Notes: a model not told the origin generated them from the sequence alone. A stretch of 64,000 nucleotides of DNA from Micrococcus endophyticus (GCF_014205115.1 NZ_JACHMW010000001.1:2170001-2234000), one strand, 5' to 3'; positions 8,609 through 17,707 are shown, counted from the stretch's first letter. A program made the numbers and translations.

Positions 8609-10743
8609 GTTCCGTCCAGCGCACCGCGTCCGTGCCCCGCCATGCCCTGTCGCCCGAGGACGGCGTGCCCGCCGTCAAGGCCGGCACGCGGGTCAGCCGC
8701 GGCCCCGGCCGGGTGACCGCCCTCGACGGGCTGCGGGGGATCGCGGTGCTCGCCGTGCTCGTCTTCCACGCCTGGCCCACCTTCCTGCGCGGCGGGTTCG
8801 TGGGCGTGGACATGTTCTTCGTGCTCTCCGGCTTCCTCATCACCACCGGCCTGGTCCGCGGTGTGGACGCGGGCCGGGGCGTGGCGCTGGGCACCTTCTG
8901 GATGAAGCGCATCCGGCGACTCGTCCCGGCCATGCTGATGGCGCTCGTGGGCACCACCGCGCTCGCGTGGCTGGCGGTGGACGAGTTCCCCGCGGGCCTG
9001 GGCCGCCAATGGTTCGGCGCCCTGACCTACACCAGCAACTGGGTGATGATCCTGCAGGGCGGGGACTACTTCAACCGCGCCTCGCCGCCCCTGTTCGAGC
9101 ACCTGTGGTCCCTGGCGATCGAGGAGCAGTTCTACATCCTCTGGCCCCTGCTGATCTGGGGGCTGCTCCTGCTCACCTGGCCGCCGCGCAGCACGGTGAA
9201 CTCGGGGCGGGTGGCGGACCGACGTCGCATCCTGGTGGTCGCGGTCGTGGCCGTGGCCTCCGCGGCGTGGATGGCCTGGGGCTCGTGGCACGGGTTCGAG
9301 CAGGCCCGCCTCTACTTCGGCACGGACACCCACGCCTTCGGCCTGCTGTTCGGCGCGTGCGTGGCGATCGGCCTGGCCCATGTTCCCCGGCCCGAGCACG
9401 GCGGCCCGGCGCCGCGGACCTCGGCCACGCGGGTGGCCGTCGCGTGGGGCGCCGTCGCGGTGCTCGCGGCGGGCTTCGCCCTGGTCGACGGCGGCCATGC
9501 GAGCACGTACCGAGGGGTGCTGGCGGGCCTGTCCGCCGTCGTCGCGTTCATCGTCTGGCACGTGGTGCAGGGTGACCGGCGCGACTCGCTCTCGCGCGCC
9601 CTGGGCAACGGGTTCCTGCGCTGGTGGGGGCGCCGCTCCTACGCCGCGTACTTGTGGCACTGGCCGCTGCTCGTGATCATGCGCGTGATGGTGCCCGTGG
9701 ACGCCCCCGGGTGGGTCGAGCCCGTGGCCGCCGGCGCGATCCTGCTGCTGACCGCCCTGATCGCCGACCTGAGCACCCGGCTGATCGAGGAGCCCATCCT
9801 CCACGAGGGGTTCACGGGCGCCTTCGGTCGCTGGGGCGCGGCCGCGCGGCGGGCGTTCACGGGCGGGGCCGGGCCGATCGGCCGGCTCGCGGCCGCCGCC
9901 GCGGCGCTGGGGCTCGTGGCCGTCCCCACGGCGGCCGTGGCCGCCGTGGTGCATTCGCCCGCGCAGACCCAGCTCGAGCAGGACATCGCCCAGGCGGAGG
10001 AGTCCCTCAAGGCCGCCCAGGCGGCGCAGCAGGCGGCCCGCGAGTCCCGCGCGGCGGAGCAGTCGAAGCGGGCCGAGGCGTCGGCCTCGGGGTCGCCCGG
10101 CTCGGCCGCCCCCGGGGACGCGGAGGGCTCCGCCGGCGCGACGCCCTCGCCCGGATCGTCCGCCGAGCCGTCCGGGCTCGGGCTCGGCGACCCGGCCGTC
10201 GCGCGCCCCACGTACTCCAAGGAGCAGCTCACCGCGGCCCTGCCGCCGTCCGAGCTCGGCCCGGACGTCACCCTGATCGGCGACTCCGTCTCGCTCTCGG
10301 CTGCGCCCACGCTCATGGAGGAGCTGCCGGGGATGCTGCTCGAGGCCGAGGTGGGCTACCAGATCTGGGACGCCGCGGACGAGATCGAGAAGCTCAAGGC
10401 GGACGGCCAGCTGAGCGACGTCGTCGTGGTGGCCCTGGGCGCCAACGGCACCACCCACCGGGGCGACTGGGAGAAGATCCTGGCGGCCGTCGGCGAGGAC
10501 CGGCTGCTCGTGCTCGTGGTGCCGCACGGCCCGATGGACTGGATCGCGGACGTGCAGAGGCAGATGGAGGCGCAGGCCACGGCCCACCCGGACCGGATCG
10601 TCCTGGCGGACTGGGACGCCGTGGCGAAGCAGCACGTCACGGACTTCTCCGCCGACGGCGTGCACCCCCGCGCCGACGGCCAGGCCATGTACGCCCAGCT
10701 CGTCCGGCTCACCATCGAGGACCGGCTCGGCGCGCGGCGCTGA
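8605..10743 (+). CDS. Acyltransferase 3 / SGNH O-acetyltransferase (OatA-type)
   Basis: Membrane O-acyltransferase of 712 residues that probably acetylates peptidoglycan or another envelope glycan. Residues 30-400 are the acyltransferase-3 domain with about ten membrane helices, opening with LDGLRGIAVLAVLVFHAW and FVGVDMFFVLSGFLIT. A Gln/Ala-rich coiled stretch and a Ser/Gly-rich linker follow. The extracytoplasmic SGNH domain is at about 545-710, with GDSVS near residue 558 (catalytic Ser) and DGVHPRADGQ near 685 (catalytic Asp/His pair). This fused architecture matches OatA. The GTG start overlaps the stop of the upstream small gene. A strong terminator hairpin lies 32 bp after the stop. 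Confidence 0.93.
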   Translation: MSSVQRTASVPRHALSPEDGVPAVKAGTRVSRGPGRVTALDGLRGIAVLAVLVFHAWPTFLRGGFVGVDMFFVLSGFLITTGLVRGVDAGRGVALGTFWMKRIRRLVPAMLMALVGTTALAWLAVDEFPAGLGRQWFGALTYTSNWVMILQGGDYFNRASPPLFEHLWSLAIEEQFYILWPLLIWGLLLLTWPPRSTVNSGRVADRRRILVVAVVAVASAAWMAWGSWHGFEQARLYFGTDTHAFGLLFGACVAIGLAHVPRPEHGGPAPRTSATRVAVAWGAVAVLAAGFALVDGGHASTYRGVLAGLSAVVAFIVWHVVQGDRRDSLSRALGNGFLRWWGRRSYAAYLWHWPLLVIMRVMVPVDAPGWVEPVAAGAILLLTALIADLSTRLIEEPILHEGFTGAFGRWGAAARRAFTGGAGPIGRLAAAAAALGLVAVPTAAVAAVVHSPAQTQLEQDIAQAEESLKAAQAAQQAARESRAAEQSKRAEASASGSPGSAAPGDAEGSAGATPSPGSSAEPSGLGLGDPAVARPTYSKEQLTAALPPSELGPDVTLIGDSVSLSAAPTLMEELPGMLLEAEVGYQIWDAADEIEKLKADGQLSDVVVVALGANGTTHRGDWEKILAAVGEDRLLVLVVPHGPMDWIADVQRQMEAQATAHPDRIVLADWDAVAKQHVTDFSADGVHPRADGQAMYAQLVRLTIEDRLGARR

Positions 10744-10775
10744 GCGCGGTGGCCGGGGCGGCACGCGCCCCCACG

Positions 10776-10824
10776 ACGACGCCGGCCCGTCACCTCCACG
10801 GGGGAGGTGACGGGCCGGCGTCGT
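10776..10824. terminator. Bidirectional terminator hairpin between convergent genes
   Basis: A perfect 22-bp stem (10776-10797 with 10803-10824) and a 5-base loop lie between the convergent acyltransferase and inositol-phosphate synthase genes. There is no T-tract on either side, as is common in high-G+C actinobacteria. Confidence 0.85.
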
Positions 10825-10850
10825 GCACGGTCCGGGCGGGACCGGGCGGG

Positions 10851-11936
10851 TCAGCGCTCGATGTCGCCGCGGATGAAGGCCTCGACCAGCTCGCGCGCCT
10901 CGTCGTCGTTGTGCTGCACGGGCGGGGACTTCATGAAGTAGGAGGAGGCCGAGAGGATCGGGCCGCCGGTGCCGCGGTCCAGGGCGATCTTGGCCGCGCG
11001 GACGGCGTCGATGATCACGCCGGCCGAGTTGGGTGAGTCCCACACCTCGAGCTTGTACTCGAGGGACACGGGGGCGTCGCCGAAGTTGCGGCCCTCGAGG
11101 CGCACGAACGCCCACTTGCGGTCGTCCAGCCAGGCCACGTAGTCCGACGGGCCGATGTGCACGTCCTTCTCGCCCAGCTTGGCGGAGGTGTTGGAGGTGA
11201 CGGCCTGCGTCTTGGAGATCTTCTTGGACTCCAGGCGCTCGCGCTCGAGCATGTTCTTGAAGTCCATGTTGCCGCCCACGTTGAGCTGGTAGGTGCGGTC
11301 CAGGGTGACGCCGCGGTCCTCGAACAGCTTGGCCATCACGCGGTGGGTGATGGTGGCGCCGATCTGGGACTTGATGTCGTCGCCCACGATCGGCACGCCG
11401 GCGGCGGTGAACTTGTCCGCCCACTCGGGGGTGCCGGCGATGAACACGGGCAGGGCGTTGACGAAGGCGACGCCGGCGTCGATCGCGGCCTGCGCGTAGT
11501 GCTCGGTGGCCAGCTGGGAGCCCACGGGCAGGTAGCAGACCAGCACGTCCACCTGGGCGTCGCGCAGGGCCTGGGCCACGTCCACGGGCTCGGCGTCGGA
11601 CTCCTCGATGGTCTCGGCGTAGTACTTGCCGAGGCCGTCCAGGGTGGGGCCGCGCTGCACGGTGACGTCCGCGTGCGGGACGTCGGCGAGCTTGATGGTG
11701 TTGTTCTCGGAGGCGAGGATCGCCTCGGACAGGTCCAGGCCGACCTTCTTGGAATCCACGTCGAACGCGGCCACGAACTGCAGGTCGGACACGTGGTAGT
11801 CGCCGAACTGCACGTGCATCAGGCCCGGGACGGTGTCGGTCGCCTTCGCGTCGCGGTAGTACTCCACGCCCTGGATCAGGGACGTTGCGCAGTTGCCCAC
11901 GCCGGCGATGGCGACGCGGATGGGGGTGGTGGCCAC
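10851..11936 (-). CDS. ino1: Inositol-3-phosphate synthase
   Basis: Converts glucose 6-phosphate to 1L-myo-inositol 1-phosphate, the first step toward phosphatidylinositol and mycothiol. The 361-residue protein has the NAD-binding start [16 protein letters not shown] and the family blocks [44 protein letters not shown]. Size and motifs fit the short actinobacterial Ino1 class (Rv0046c). The GTG at 11936 is taken as start because GAGGAG lies about nine bases upstream and the conserved region begins at once; a start 30 codons upstream would add Pro-rich sequence. Divergent from the GT87 gene. Confidence 0.96.
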   Translation of the reverse strand: MATTPIRVAIAGVGNCATSLIQGVEYYRDAKATDTVPGLMHVQFGDYHVSDLQFVAAFDVDSKKVGLDLSEAILASENNTIKLADVPHADVTVQRGPTLDGLGKYYAETIEESDAEPVDVAQALRDAQVDVLVCYLPVGSQLATEHYAQAAIDAGVAFVNALPVFIAGTPEWADKFTAAGVPIVGDDIKSQIGATITHRVMAKLFEDRGVTLDRTYQLNVGGNMDFKNMLERERLESKKISKTQAVTSNTSAKLGEKDVHIGPSDYVAWLDDRKWAFVRLEGRNFGDAPVSLEYKLEVWDSPNSAGVIIDAVRAAKIALDRGTGGPILSASSYFMKSPPVQHNDDEARELVEAFIRGDIER

Positions 11937-12097
11937 GGTCTGGTTCTCTCCTCGGACTTCCGGGTCGGGTGCAGGCGCGCCTGCAGGCGCGCGAGGGGGC
12001 TTACGCCTGTTCGGCGGAGCGCTCACCCGGGGATCAACCCCGCCAGTCTACGTCCGACGACGTCGGCCCGGTCCGCAACGGCGTCCGGCCCGCTTCC

Positions 12098-12103
12098 TAG
12101 GAT
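12098..12103 (+). promoter_or_regulatory. Candidate -10 element of the GT87 gene
   Basis: TAGGAT ends six bases before the ATG at 12110 and no Shine-Dalgarno is present; a leaderless mRNA is inferred. Confidence 0.5.
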
Positions 12104-12109
12104 GGGGGC

Positions 12110-13633
12110 ATGAGACCGGCCCCCGCGCACGCCGCGACCCCCAGTGAGCCGCCCACCCACGCCGTGGACGGGCCCTCGTGGGCCGGGCCGGACGGCCGGG
12201 CCGAGGCCGGCGGTTCCGCTGTGAGCGCACCCCCCTCCCGGGGCCCCGCCGCGGTCCCCGCGCCGGTGCCGGCCCCGGGCGACCGCGGGGGGCGCTTCCA
12301 GCTGCCCGGCGGCCTCGCCGCCAACCGGTTCACGCTCGGCGGGCGCGGCGGCACGGGCTCCTGGGCGAGCCCCGCGGCCCTGGCCGGGGTGCTGGTGGCC
12401 CTGGCCGCCGTCGTCACCGTGCTGCAGAAGGCCCCGTGCCTGCTCCACGGCTGGGGCGCACCGAACGTCTACTACGCCGGCTGCTACTCGGACTGGGCGG
12501 CGCTGTACGGCGGGCGCGGGTTCGCGGCGGACCCGTGGGCCCCGTTCCAGGCCGGCTCCACCTTCGAGTACCCGGTGCTGATGTCCCTCGTGGGATCCGT
12601 GGGGGCGCAGCTCACCCAGTGGCTGCCGTTCGGCGCGGAGCACGGCACGCTCGTGTTCTGGCTCGTGAACCTGCTGTTCGTGGTGGGGCTGTGGGCCGCC
12701 GTCGCGGTGCTCACTGTGCGGATGGCCGGGCGCCGCTGGAGCGACGGGCTCATGGTGGCCGTGGCCCCCGGGGTCATCCTCGCGGGCACCATCAACTGGG
12801 ACCTGTGGGCCGTGGCCCTGCTCGCGCTGGGCATGTACGCGTGGGCGCGCGAGCGGCCCCTGGCCGCGGGCGTGCTCATCGGGCTCGGGGCGGCCATGAA
12901 GATCTACCCGCTCCTGATCCTCGGGCCGCTGCTGATCCTGGCCGTGCGCTCGCGGCGGTGGCGGCCGTTCCTGCTGGCCGCCGGCGGCGCCGTGGCGGCG
13001 TGGGCGGCGGTGAACGTGCCGCTCATGGTGGCGAACTTCGAGGCGTGGTCCGTGTTCTTCACCTTCTCCGGCGAGCGCGGGCCGGGCCTGTCCAGCGTGT
13101 GGCACGCGTGGGACGTGACCGCCGCGCAGGCCGGGTGGGCGTTCGTGCCGGAGGACTCACTGACCCTGCTGGCCTACGGCGCCTTCGCTGTGTGCTGCCT
13201 GGGGATCTTCGTGCTCGGCGTGCGGGTGCGGCACACCCCCCGGCTCGCGCAGCTGACGTTCCTGGTGGTCGCGGCGTTCGTGCTCACCAACAAGGTGTAC
13301 TCGCCGCAGTTCGTGATCTGGCTGATCCCGCTCGTCGCGCTGGCGCTGCCGCGCTGGCGGGACTTCTGGGCCTGGCAGACGGTGGAGGCGCTGCACTTCT
13401 TCGCCGTGTGGATGTACCTGGCCAAGGGGGCCTCGGGCTCCATGCCGCAGCACTCCATGGACGACTCCGTGTACGTGGCCGCGATCCTCGCCCACATGCT
13501 CGCCGTCCTGTGGCTCTGCGGGCGCGTGGTGTGGGAGATGCTCCACCCCGAGGACGACCTCGTGCGGCGGGACCACCTGGACCTGCCCGGCGGGGACCCC
13601 CTCGCGGGGGCGTACCGGTCCGCTCAGGCGTAG
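12110..13633 (+). CDS. GT87-like (DUF2029) membrane glycosyltransferase, Rv0051-type
   Basis: Polytopic membrane protein of 507 residues. A polar Pro/Ala-rich N-terminal tail of about 85 residues precedes some ten hydrophobic helices. Blocks visible are CYSDWAALYGGRGFAADPW and FEYPVLMSLVGSVGAQ (the DW and FEYP motifs of GT-C type mannosyltransferase-like proteins), KIYPLLILGPLLIL, and NKVYSPQFVIWLIPL. The family transfers sugars from polyprenyl-phosphate donors outside the membrane; the substrate here is unknown. In M. tuberculosis the counterpart Rv0051 also lies between the ino1/ponA region and rpsF. Its 3' end overlaps the convergent gene below by 10 bp. Confidence 0.85.
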   Translation: MRPAPAHAATPSEPPTHAVDGPSWAGPDGRAEAGGSAVSAPPSRGPAAVPAPVPAPGDRGGRFQLPGGLAANRFTLGGRGGTGSWASPAALAGVLVALAAVVTVLQKAPCLLHGWGAPNVYYAGCYSDWAALYGGRGFAADPWAPFQAGSTFEYPVLMSLVGSVGAQLTQWLPFGAEHGTLVFWLVNLLFVVGLWAAVAVLTVRMAGRRWSDGLMVAVAPGVILAGTINWDLWAVALLALGMYAWARERPLAAGVLIGLGAAMKIYPLLILGPLLILAVRSRRWRPFLLAAGGAVAAWAAVNVPLMVANFEAWSVFFTFSGERGPGLSSVWHAWDVTAAQAGWAFVPEDSLTLLAYGAFAVCCLGIFVLGVRVRHTPRLAQLTFLVVAAFVLTNKVYSPQFVIWLIPLVALALPRWRDFWAWQTVEALHFFAVWMYLAKGASGSMPQHSMDDSVYVAAILAHMLAVLWLCGRVVWEMLHPEDDLVRRDHLDLPGGDPLAGAYRSAQA

Positions 13634-14010
13634 TCCCAGCGGTGGATCGGGCAGTCGGGGGACGGGCTGAAGGTGGATGGCCCGGCGGCGGATACGACGG
13701 CGGCCCGCGGGTCGTGTGCCTCGGGGGAGGGGGCGTCGGCGCCCGCCGAGGTGCGCGGGCACGTGCACGCCGCCCCGGAGGCGGCCGTGGCGGCCTTCAT
13801 CTGCTCGCGCCAGTTCGCGTTCGGGTCTGAAGCCGGGTCCACCGGGGCCGGGCCGTGGTGCGCCGGGTGCGCGCCGTCGTCGTCGTGGGGGAGGGCGCGG
13901 GAGGCGGCGTCCGAGTCCCGCGTGAAGCCCATGCGGACGATCACCCAGCCGCCCACGGTCCACGCCACCATGAGGAACACCCCCACGGCCACGACGATCA
14001 TGATCTCCAC
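13624..14010 (-). CDS. Hypothetical small membrane-anchored protein
   Basis: A protein of 128 residues that I do not recognise as a family. One membrane helix near the N terminus (IVVAVGVFLMVAWTVGGWVIV) is followed by a long polar, Ala/Pro/Asp/His-rich tail with a few Cys (ACTCP, DCPIH). The topology is probably N-out/C-in or the reverse; no enzyme motif is seen. The GTG at 14010 is supported by GGAGGAG about eight bases upstream. It is convergent with, and overlaps, the end of the GT87 gene, and is divergent from the M18 aminopeptidase. Confidence 0.7.
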   Translation of the reverse strand: MEIMIVVAVGVFLMVAWTVGGWVIVRMGFTRDSDAASRALPHDDDGAHPAHHGPAPVDPASDPNANWREQMKAATAASGAACTCPRTSAGADAPSPEAHDPRAAVVSAAGPSTFSPSPDCPIHRWDYA

Positions 14011-14084
14011 GGCGGGCTCCTCCTGCGCTGACGGGACTGGCGGGGCGGCGGGGGACGCTCCCCGGCCAGGCTAGCCCGGCGCGA

Positions 14085-14090
14085 TACGGT
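14085..14090 (+). promoter_or_regulatory. Candidate -10 element of the M18 aminopeptidase gene
   Basis: TACGGT ends six bases before the ATG at 14097 with no ribosome-binding site, fitting a leaderless message. Confidence 0.5.
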
Positions 14091-14096
14091 CGGGGC

Positions 14097-15656
14097 ATGA
14101 CCGCTGTGACCCGTGACACCGCACCCGCCCCCGAGATGTCCGCGCACCTGCAGGACCTGGCCGCCTTCGTGACCGCCTCGCCCTCCAGCTACCACGCCGC
14201 CGAGGAGGTCGCCCGGCGCCTGGTGGCCGTCGGGTTCACCCGCCTCGACGAGGCCGCCGACTTCCCCGCCGCCCCCGGCGGCTACGTGGTGGTGCGCGAC
14301 GGCGCGGCCCTCGCCTGGGTCGTGCCGACGGGCGCGGGCTCGGACGGGTCGGATGGTGCCGGGGCGGCCGGCGGCTCCGGTGCCGGCGCCGCGGTGCCGG
14401 TGTTCCGCGTGCTCGGCGCCCACACCGACTCCCCGGGCTTCAAGCTCAAGCCGAACCCCGCCACCGTCACCGCGGACGGCTGGGTGCAGGCCGGCGTCGA
14501 GGTGTACGGCGGGCCGCTGCTGAACTCCTGGCTGGACCGCGAGCTGCGGTTCGCAGGCCGCCTCGCCCTCGACGACGGCACGCAGGTGCTCGCCGCCACC
14601 GGCCCCGTGGGGCGCATCCCGCAGCTGGCCATCCACCTGGACCGCGAGGTCAACGACGGCCTGAAGCTGCAGCGCCAGCGCCACACGAACCCCGTGGTGG
14701 GCGCGCTCGCGCCGCGCGGCGAGGGCGCCGGCGAGGCCGTGGCGGACGTGTCCGAGGGCGTGGACGGGCGCAGCGCGCCGCTCGAGCAGGCCGCCGGCGC
14801 CGACGCCGAGTCCCGTGCCGGTGCGGGGGCGGGCCTGGAGGCGCGCGCCCCGGGCGACGTGCTGGCCGCCCTGGCCGCCGCGGCCGGCGTCGACCCGGCC
14901 GCCGTGCGCGGGCACGACGTCATGGTGGCCGACGCCCAGGCGCCCGGCCTGTTCGGCCTGGCCGGCGAGTTCTTCGCCTCCGGCCGCCTGGACAACCTCA
15001 GCTCCGTGCACGCCGGGCTCGTGGCCCTCGAGGAGCTGGCCCGGGCGAACGGCGGCGCCTCCGGGGCGATCGCGTACGCCGGCACCGTGGCCGAGGGCGT
15101 GGCGGGGGAGGCCGCCGGCGCGCCGGTGATCCCCGTGCTCGCCGCGTTCGACCACGAGGAGCTCGGGTCGGCGTCGCGGTCCGGGGCGGCCGGGCCGCTG
15201 CTCGAGGAGGTCATGGGGCGCGTGCTCGAGTCGCTCGGCGTGGCCGGGCAGGGCCGGGCGCGGGCGATCGCGGGGTCCTGGCTGCTGTCCGCGGACGCGG
15301 GACACCTGGTGCACCCGAACTACGCGGAGCGGCACGACCCGGTGAACCACCCGCGCGTGAACCACGGCCCGCTGCTGAAGATCAACGCCAACCAGCGCTA
15401 CGCCACCGACGCCGGGGGCGAGGCCGCGTTCGCCCGCTGGTGCGGGGTGGCCGGGGTGCCGTTCCAGGAGTTCGTGAGCAACAACGACATGCCCTGCGGC
15501 TCCACCATCGGCCCGATCTCCGCGACCCGCCTGGGCATCCGCACGGTGGACGTGGGCCTGGGCCTGCTGTCCATGCACTCCGCCCGCGAGATGTGCGGCG
15601 TACGGGACCTCGAGCACCTCACCGCGGCCGTGCGGGAGTTCTTCCGCGGCGTGTGA
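14097..15656 (+). CDS. apeB: M18 family aminopeptidase
   Basis: Cytoplasmic zinc metallo-aminopeptidase of 519 residues. Metal-ligand blocks of family M18 are visible: GAHTDSPGFKLKPNP (His and Asp), AFDHEELGSASRSGA (catalytic Glu-Glu) and SADAGHLVHPNYAERHDP, plus VSNNDMPCGSTIGPISATRLGI and LSMHSAREMCGVRD, which carries the last His. The length is about 80 residues above the usual 430-ish. The excess is in Ala/Gly-rich insertions near residues 80-100 and 205-260, which look like local low-complexity expansions. Removes N-terminal residues from peptides; the substrate preference cannot be read. Apparently monocistronic. Confidence 0.93.
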   Translation: MTAVTRDTAPAPEMSAHLQDLAAFVTASPSSYHAAEEVARRLVAVGFTRLDEAADFPAAPGGYVVVRDGAALAWVVPTGAGSDGSDGAGAAGGSGAGAAVPVFRVLGAHTDSPGFKLKPNPATVTADGWVQAGVEVYGGPLLNSWLDRELRFAGRLALDDGTQVLAATGPVGRIPQLAIHLDREVNDGLKLQRQRHTNPVVGALAPRGEGAGEAVADVSEGVDGRSAPLEQAAGADAESRAGAGAGLEARAPGDVLAALAAAAGVDPAAVRGHDVMVADAQAPGLFGLAGEFFASGRLDNLSSVHAGLVALEELARANGGASGAIAYAGTVAEGVAGEAAGAPVIPVLAAFDHEELGSASRSGAAGPLLEEVMGRVLESLGVAGQGRARAIAGSWLLSADAGHLVHPNYAERHDPVNHPRVNHGPLLKINANQRYATDAGGEAAFARWCGVAGVPFQEFVSNNDMPCGSTIGPISATRLGIRTVDVGLGLLSMHSAREMCGVRDLEHLTAAVREFFRGV

Positions 15657-15705
15657 AGGGTGGCAGGGGCGCTGGCGTCAGTCGCGGGCGCCCCGCTGAG
15701 CCGAG

Positions 15706-15750
15706 ACCGCGCGGGCCGGCACCGCGCGGGCCGGCACCGCGCGGGCCGGG
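15706..15750. repeat. Three tandem copies of a 15-bp repeat
   Basis: The unit ACCGCGCGGGCCGGC occurs three times head to tail; the last copy differs by one base. The array runs straight into the first palindromic element at 15748. The rest of the gap between the M18 gene and the DUF559 gene holds nothing else recognisable. Confidence 0.9.
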
Positions 15751-15797
15751 CGCACTACTGCCGAGTACTTCCGCTGCTACCTGGCAGTAGTGCCCCC
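15748..15797. repeat. 50-bp palindromic element, copy 1
   Basis: The left arm GGGCGCACTACTGCC (15748-15762) and right arm (15783-15797) are inverted repeats matching at 14 of 15 bases, with a 20-base spacer. The same arms and the same spacer length recur at 16942-16991 on the other side of the DUF559 gene. On RNA it would fold as a hairpin. Confidence 0.9.
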
Positions 15798-15954
15798 AGC
15801 TGCACGGAGGCAGGGTGCGTCGCACCGGCGGTGGGATGAGCGGCCGGCGTCCGGCACCGGCGGCGCTCCTGCACAGCGCTCGGGAAGGGCCCGCTCGTCC
15901 CCACCGTCCGGCGCCCCTCGTCCACGACGGCGCGGCACGCGGTCCACTGCCAGG

Positions 15955-16920
15955 GTGAGCGATCCCCTCGACGCCGTATCCGAGTCCGTCTTCCCCGTCG
16001 CCCGCGCCGTCGCGGCCGGACTGGCGACCAGCCGGGCCCGACGGCACGACCTCGTCGCCGTCAGTCGCGGGCTCCGTCGTCGTCGGAATGTGCCTGCGGC
16101 CCCGCTCGACGTCGCTCTTGCCCATGCCCGTCGAGACCGGAGCCTGGTCGTGAGCCACGCCTCGGCGGCTCAGGCCTGGGGGATGTGGCTGCCCGCCGAG
16201 GCGGAGCAGCGGGTTCACCTGTCGCGCGTGCGGCCCGGTTCGCAGCCCCGCATCGCCGGGGTGGCCGGCCACCGGATCCGGATCGATCCGGCCACCGGAC
16301 TGACTGTGCTGGGCGTCGGTGACAAGTCCTTCACCGTGACCACGCCGGAGCGGACGTGGACGGACCTGGCGTCCATGGGGCTCACCCGGGAGGACCTCAT
16401 CGTCGCGGGGGACGCGCTGCTGCGCCGGCGCGACGGGCCCGGCGGCGAGGTGGCGGCCGGGCGCCAGCACCCGCTCTCGAGCCTCGCGGACCTGGGCGTC
16501 GCCGTCGCCGAGGCTCGAGGCGTCACGGGATGGCGCCTGCTCGGCGAGGCCCTGCCGCACCTGAGGGAGCGGTCCGACTCGCCGCAGGAGACGCGCCTGC
16601 GGGTGCGGCTCGTGGGCGCCGGCTTCCCCGAGCCGCAGGTGAACCCCGAGGTCCCGCTCGTCTGGGATGCGTGGGGTCGGATCCTCCGCTCCACGCCGGT
16701 GGACCTCTACTTCGCGGCGGCGAAGGTCGCGCTCCAGTTCGAGGGCGAGCATCACTTCTCCCGAGCCCGCCAGTACCGCAGGGACATGCGACGCGACGAG
16801 GAGCTGCGCGATGTGGGGGTCGAGACGGTGCGCGTCGACAGCGCGGTGTTCGGCGCGGGGGAGTGGGCGCGGTTCATGGCGCGCCTGCAGCGGCTCCTCA
16901 CGACGCGCGGCGGTGCGTGA
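15955..16920 (+). CDS. DUF559 / AbiEi-like domain protein (Vsr-type endonuclease fold)
   Basis: A protein of 321 residues. The N-terminal half, with ARAVAAGLATSRARRHDLVAVSRGL and VSHASAAQAWG, resembles the winged-helix part of AbiEi-like proteins. The C-terminal 110 residues have PVDLYFAAAKVALQFEGEHHFSRARQYRRDMRRDEEL, the D...E/xH arrangement of DUF559 nucleases related to Vsr. DNA cleavage is inferred from the fold only. The GTG start is chosen because upstream sequence is Arg/Pro-rich noise; its ribosome site is weak. The gene is bracketed by two nearly identical palindromic elements, an arrangement that recalls REP elements around RAYT genes. Confidence 0.75.
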   Translation: MSDPLDAVSESVFPVARAVAAGLATSRARRHDLVAVSRGLRRRRNVPAAPLDVALAHARRDRSLVVSHASAAQAWGMWLPAEAEQRVHLSRVRPGSQPRIAGVAGHRIRIDPATGLTVLGVGDKSFTVTTPERTWTDLASMGLTREDLIVAGDALLRRRDGPGGEVAAGRQHPLSSLADLGVAVAEARGVTGWRLLGEALPHLRERSDSPQETRLRVRLVGAGFPEPQVNPEVPLVWDAWGRILRSTPVDLYFAAAKVALQFEGEHHFSRARQYRRDMRRDEELRDVGVETVRVDSAVFGAGEWARFMARLQRLLTTRGGA

Positions 16921-16941
16921 TGGGCGGGCGACGGTGAGGCC

Positions 16942-16991
16942 GGGCGCACTACTGCCAGGTACGTCGAGATCTACTTGGCAGTAGTGCGCCC
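16942..16991. repeat. 50-bp palindromic element, copy 2
   Basis: Perfect 15-bp inverted arms (16942-16956 and 16977-16991) with a 20-base spacer. It begins 22 bases after the DUF559 stop codon. Arms are the same as in copy 1; spacers differ. Confidence 0.92.
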
Positions 16992-17068
16992 AGGGCAGGG
17001 AGGGGGGTGGGCATGGGCCGGTACCACGGGGGTGGGCGTGGGTTGGCCCCACGGGGCGGGGGATCGGG

Positions 17069-17668
17069 TCAGCGGTCGGCGAGGACCCGCACGGTCGCGA
17101 GGTTGCGGGCCGTCCCCACGCGGCGCTGCGCCGGCGGCGCGTCACCCGAGGCCGCGCGCTCGATCCGCGGCAGCCCCAGGCGGGAGGAGTGCGAGGGCCC
17201 CGCATAGCGGACCCACACGCCCCGGCCCACGACGACGGCGCGGTCGTCCCCGGCGTCCACCGCGGCCAGGGCCTCGCCCGCCTCGGGGTGCGGCACTGTG
17301 TCCAGCAGCACGAGGTGGACGGCCTTGGAGTCCACCGAGTCCAGGGTCTCGCCCGGCGCGAGCAGGTCCGAGGCCAGCAGGCCGTCCACCAGGGCCGACA
17401 GCTCTGTGCGCGCGGCGGCGTGCACGGACGTGTCCACCCCGAGGCGCTCCGTCAGGAGGGTGCGCAGGCGCGCGGCGACGTCGTCGACGTGGTCTCCGGC
17501 GTCCGGCGTGCCGAGCACGTTGCCCGAGTTCAGGGGGACAGCCACGTCCGCGAGCCCGGCCTCGGCGGCCAGCTCCGCGAGATCCGCCTTCGGGACCCTG
17601 TTGCGGCCGCCCACGTTCACGGCGCGCAGCAGCAGGACGTGGGTGGGGGAGGCGGGGTGCTCGCTCAT
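17069..17668 (-). CDS. DUF1697 family protein
   Basis: A protein of 199 residues. The family start [22 protein letters not shown] and the block [10 protein letters not shown] are plain, as is [20 protein letters not shown] near the C terminus. DUF1697 proteins are small cytoplasmic proteins of unknown biochemical role, common in actinobacteria. GGGAGG is about eight bases before the ATG. It is divergent from rpsF with about 160 bp between start codons, so its promoter must overlap the rpsF promoter region. Confidence 0.85.
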   Translation of the reverse strand: MSEHPASPTHVLLLRAVNVGGRNRVPKADLAELAAEAGLADVAVPLNSGNVLGTPDAGDHVDDVAARLRTLLTERLGVDTSVHAAARTELSALVDGLLASDLLAPGETLDSVDSKAVHLVLLDTVPHPEAGEALAAVDAGDDRAVVVGRGVWVRYAGPSHSSRLGLPRIERAASGDAPPAQRRVGTARNLATVRVLADR

Positions 17669-17707
17669 GGCCCGATCCTCCCAGCCGGAGGCCTTCCCTG
17701 ACGGTGG

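Noticed and set aside
15706-15750. CRISPR-like array
   Set aside because: Three 15-bp units without spacers and no cas genes; simple tandem repeat. No CRISPR array was seen anywhere in the window.
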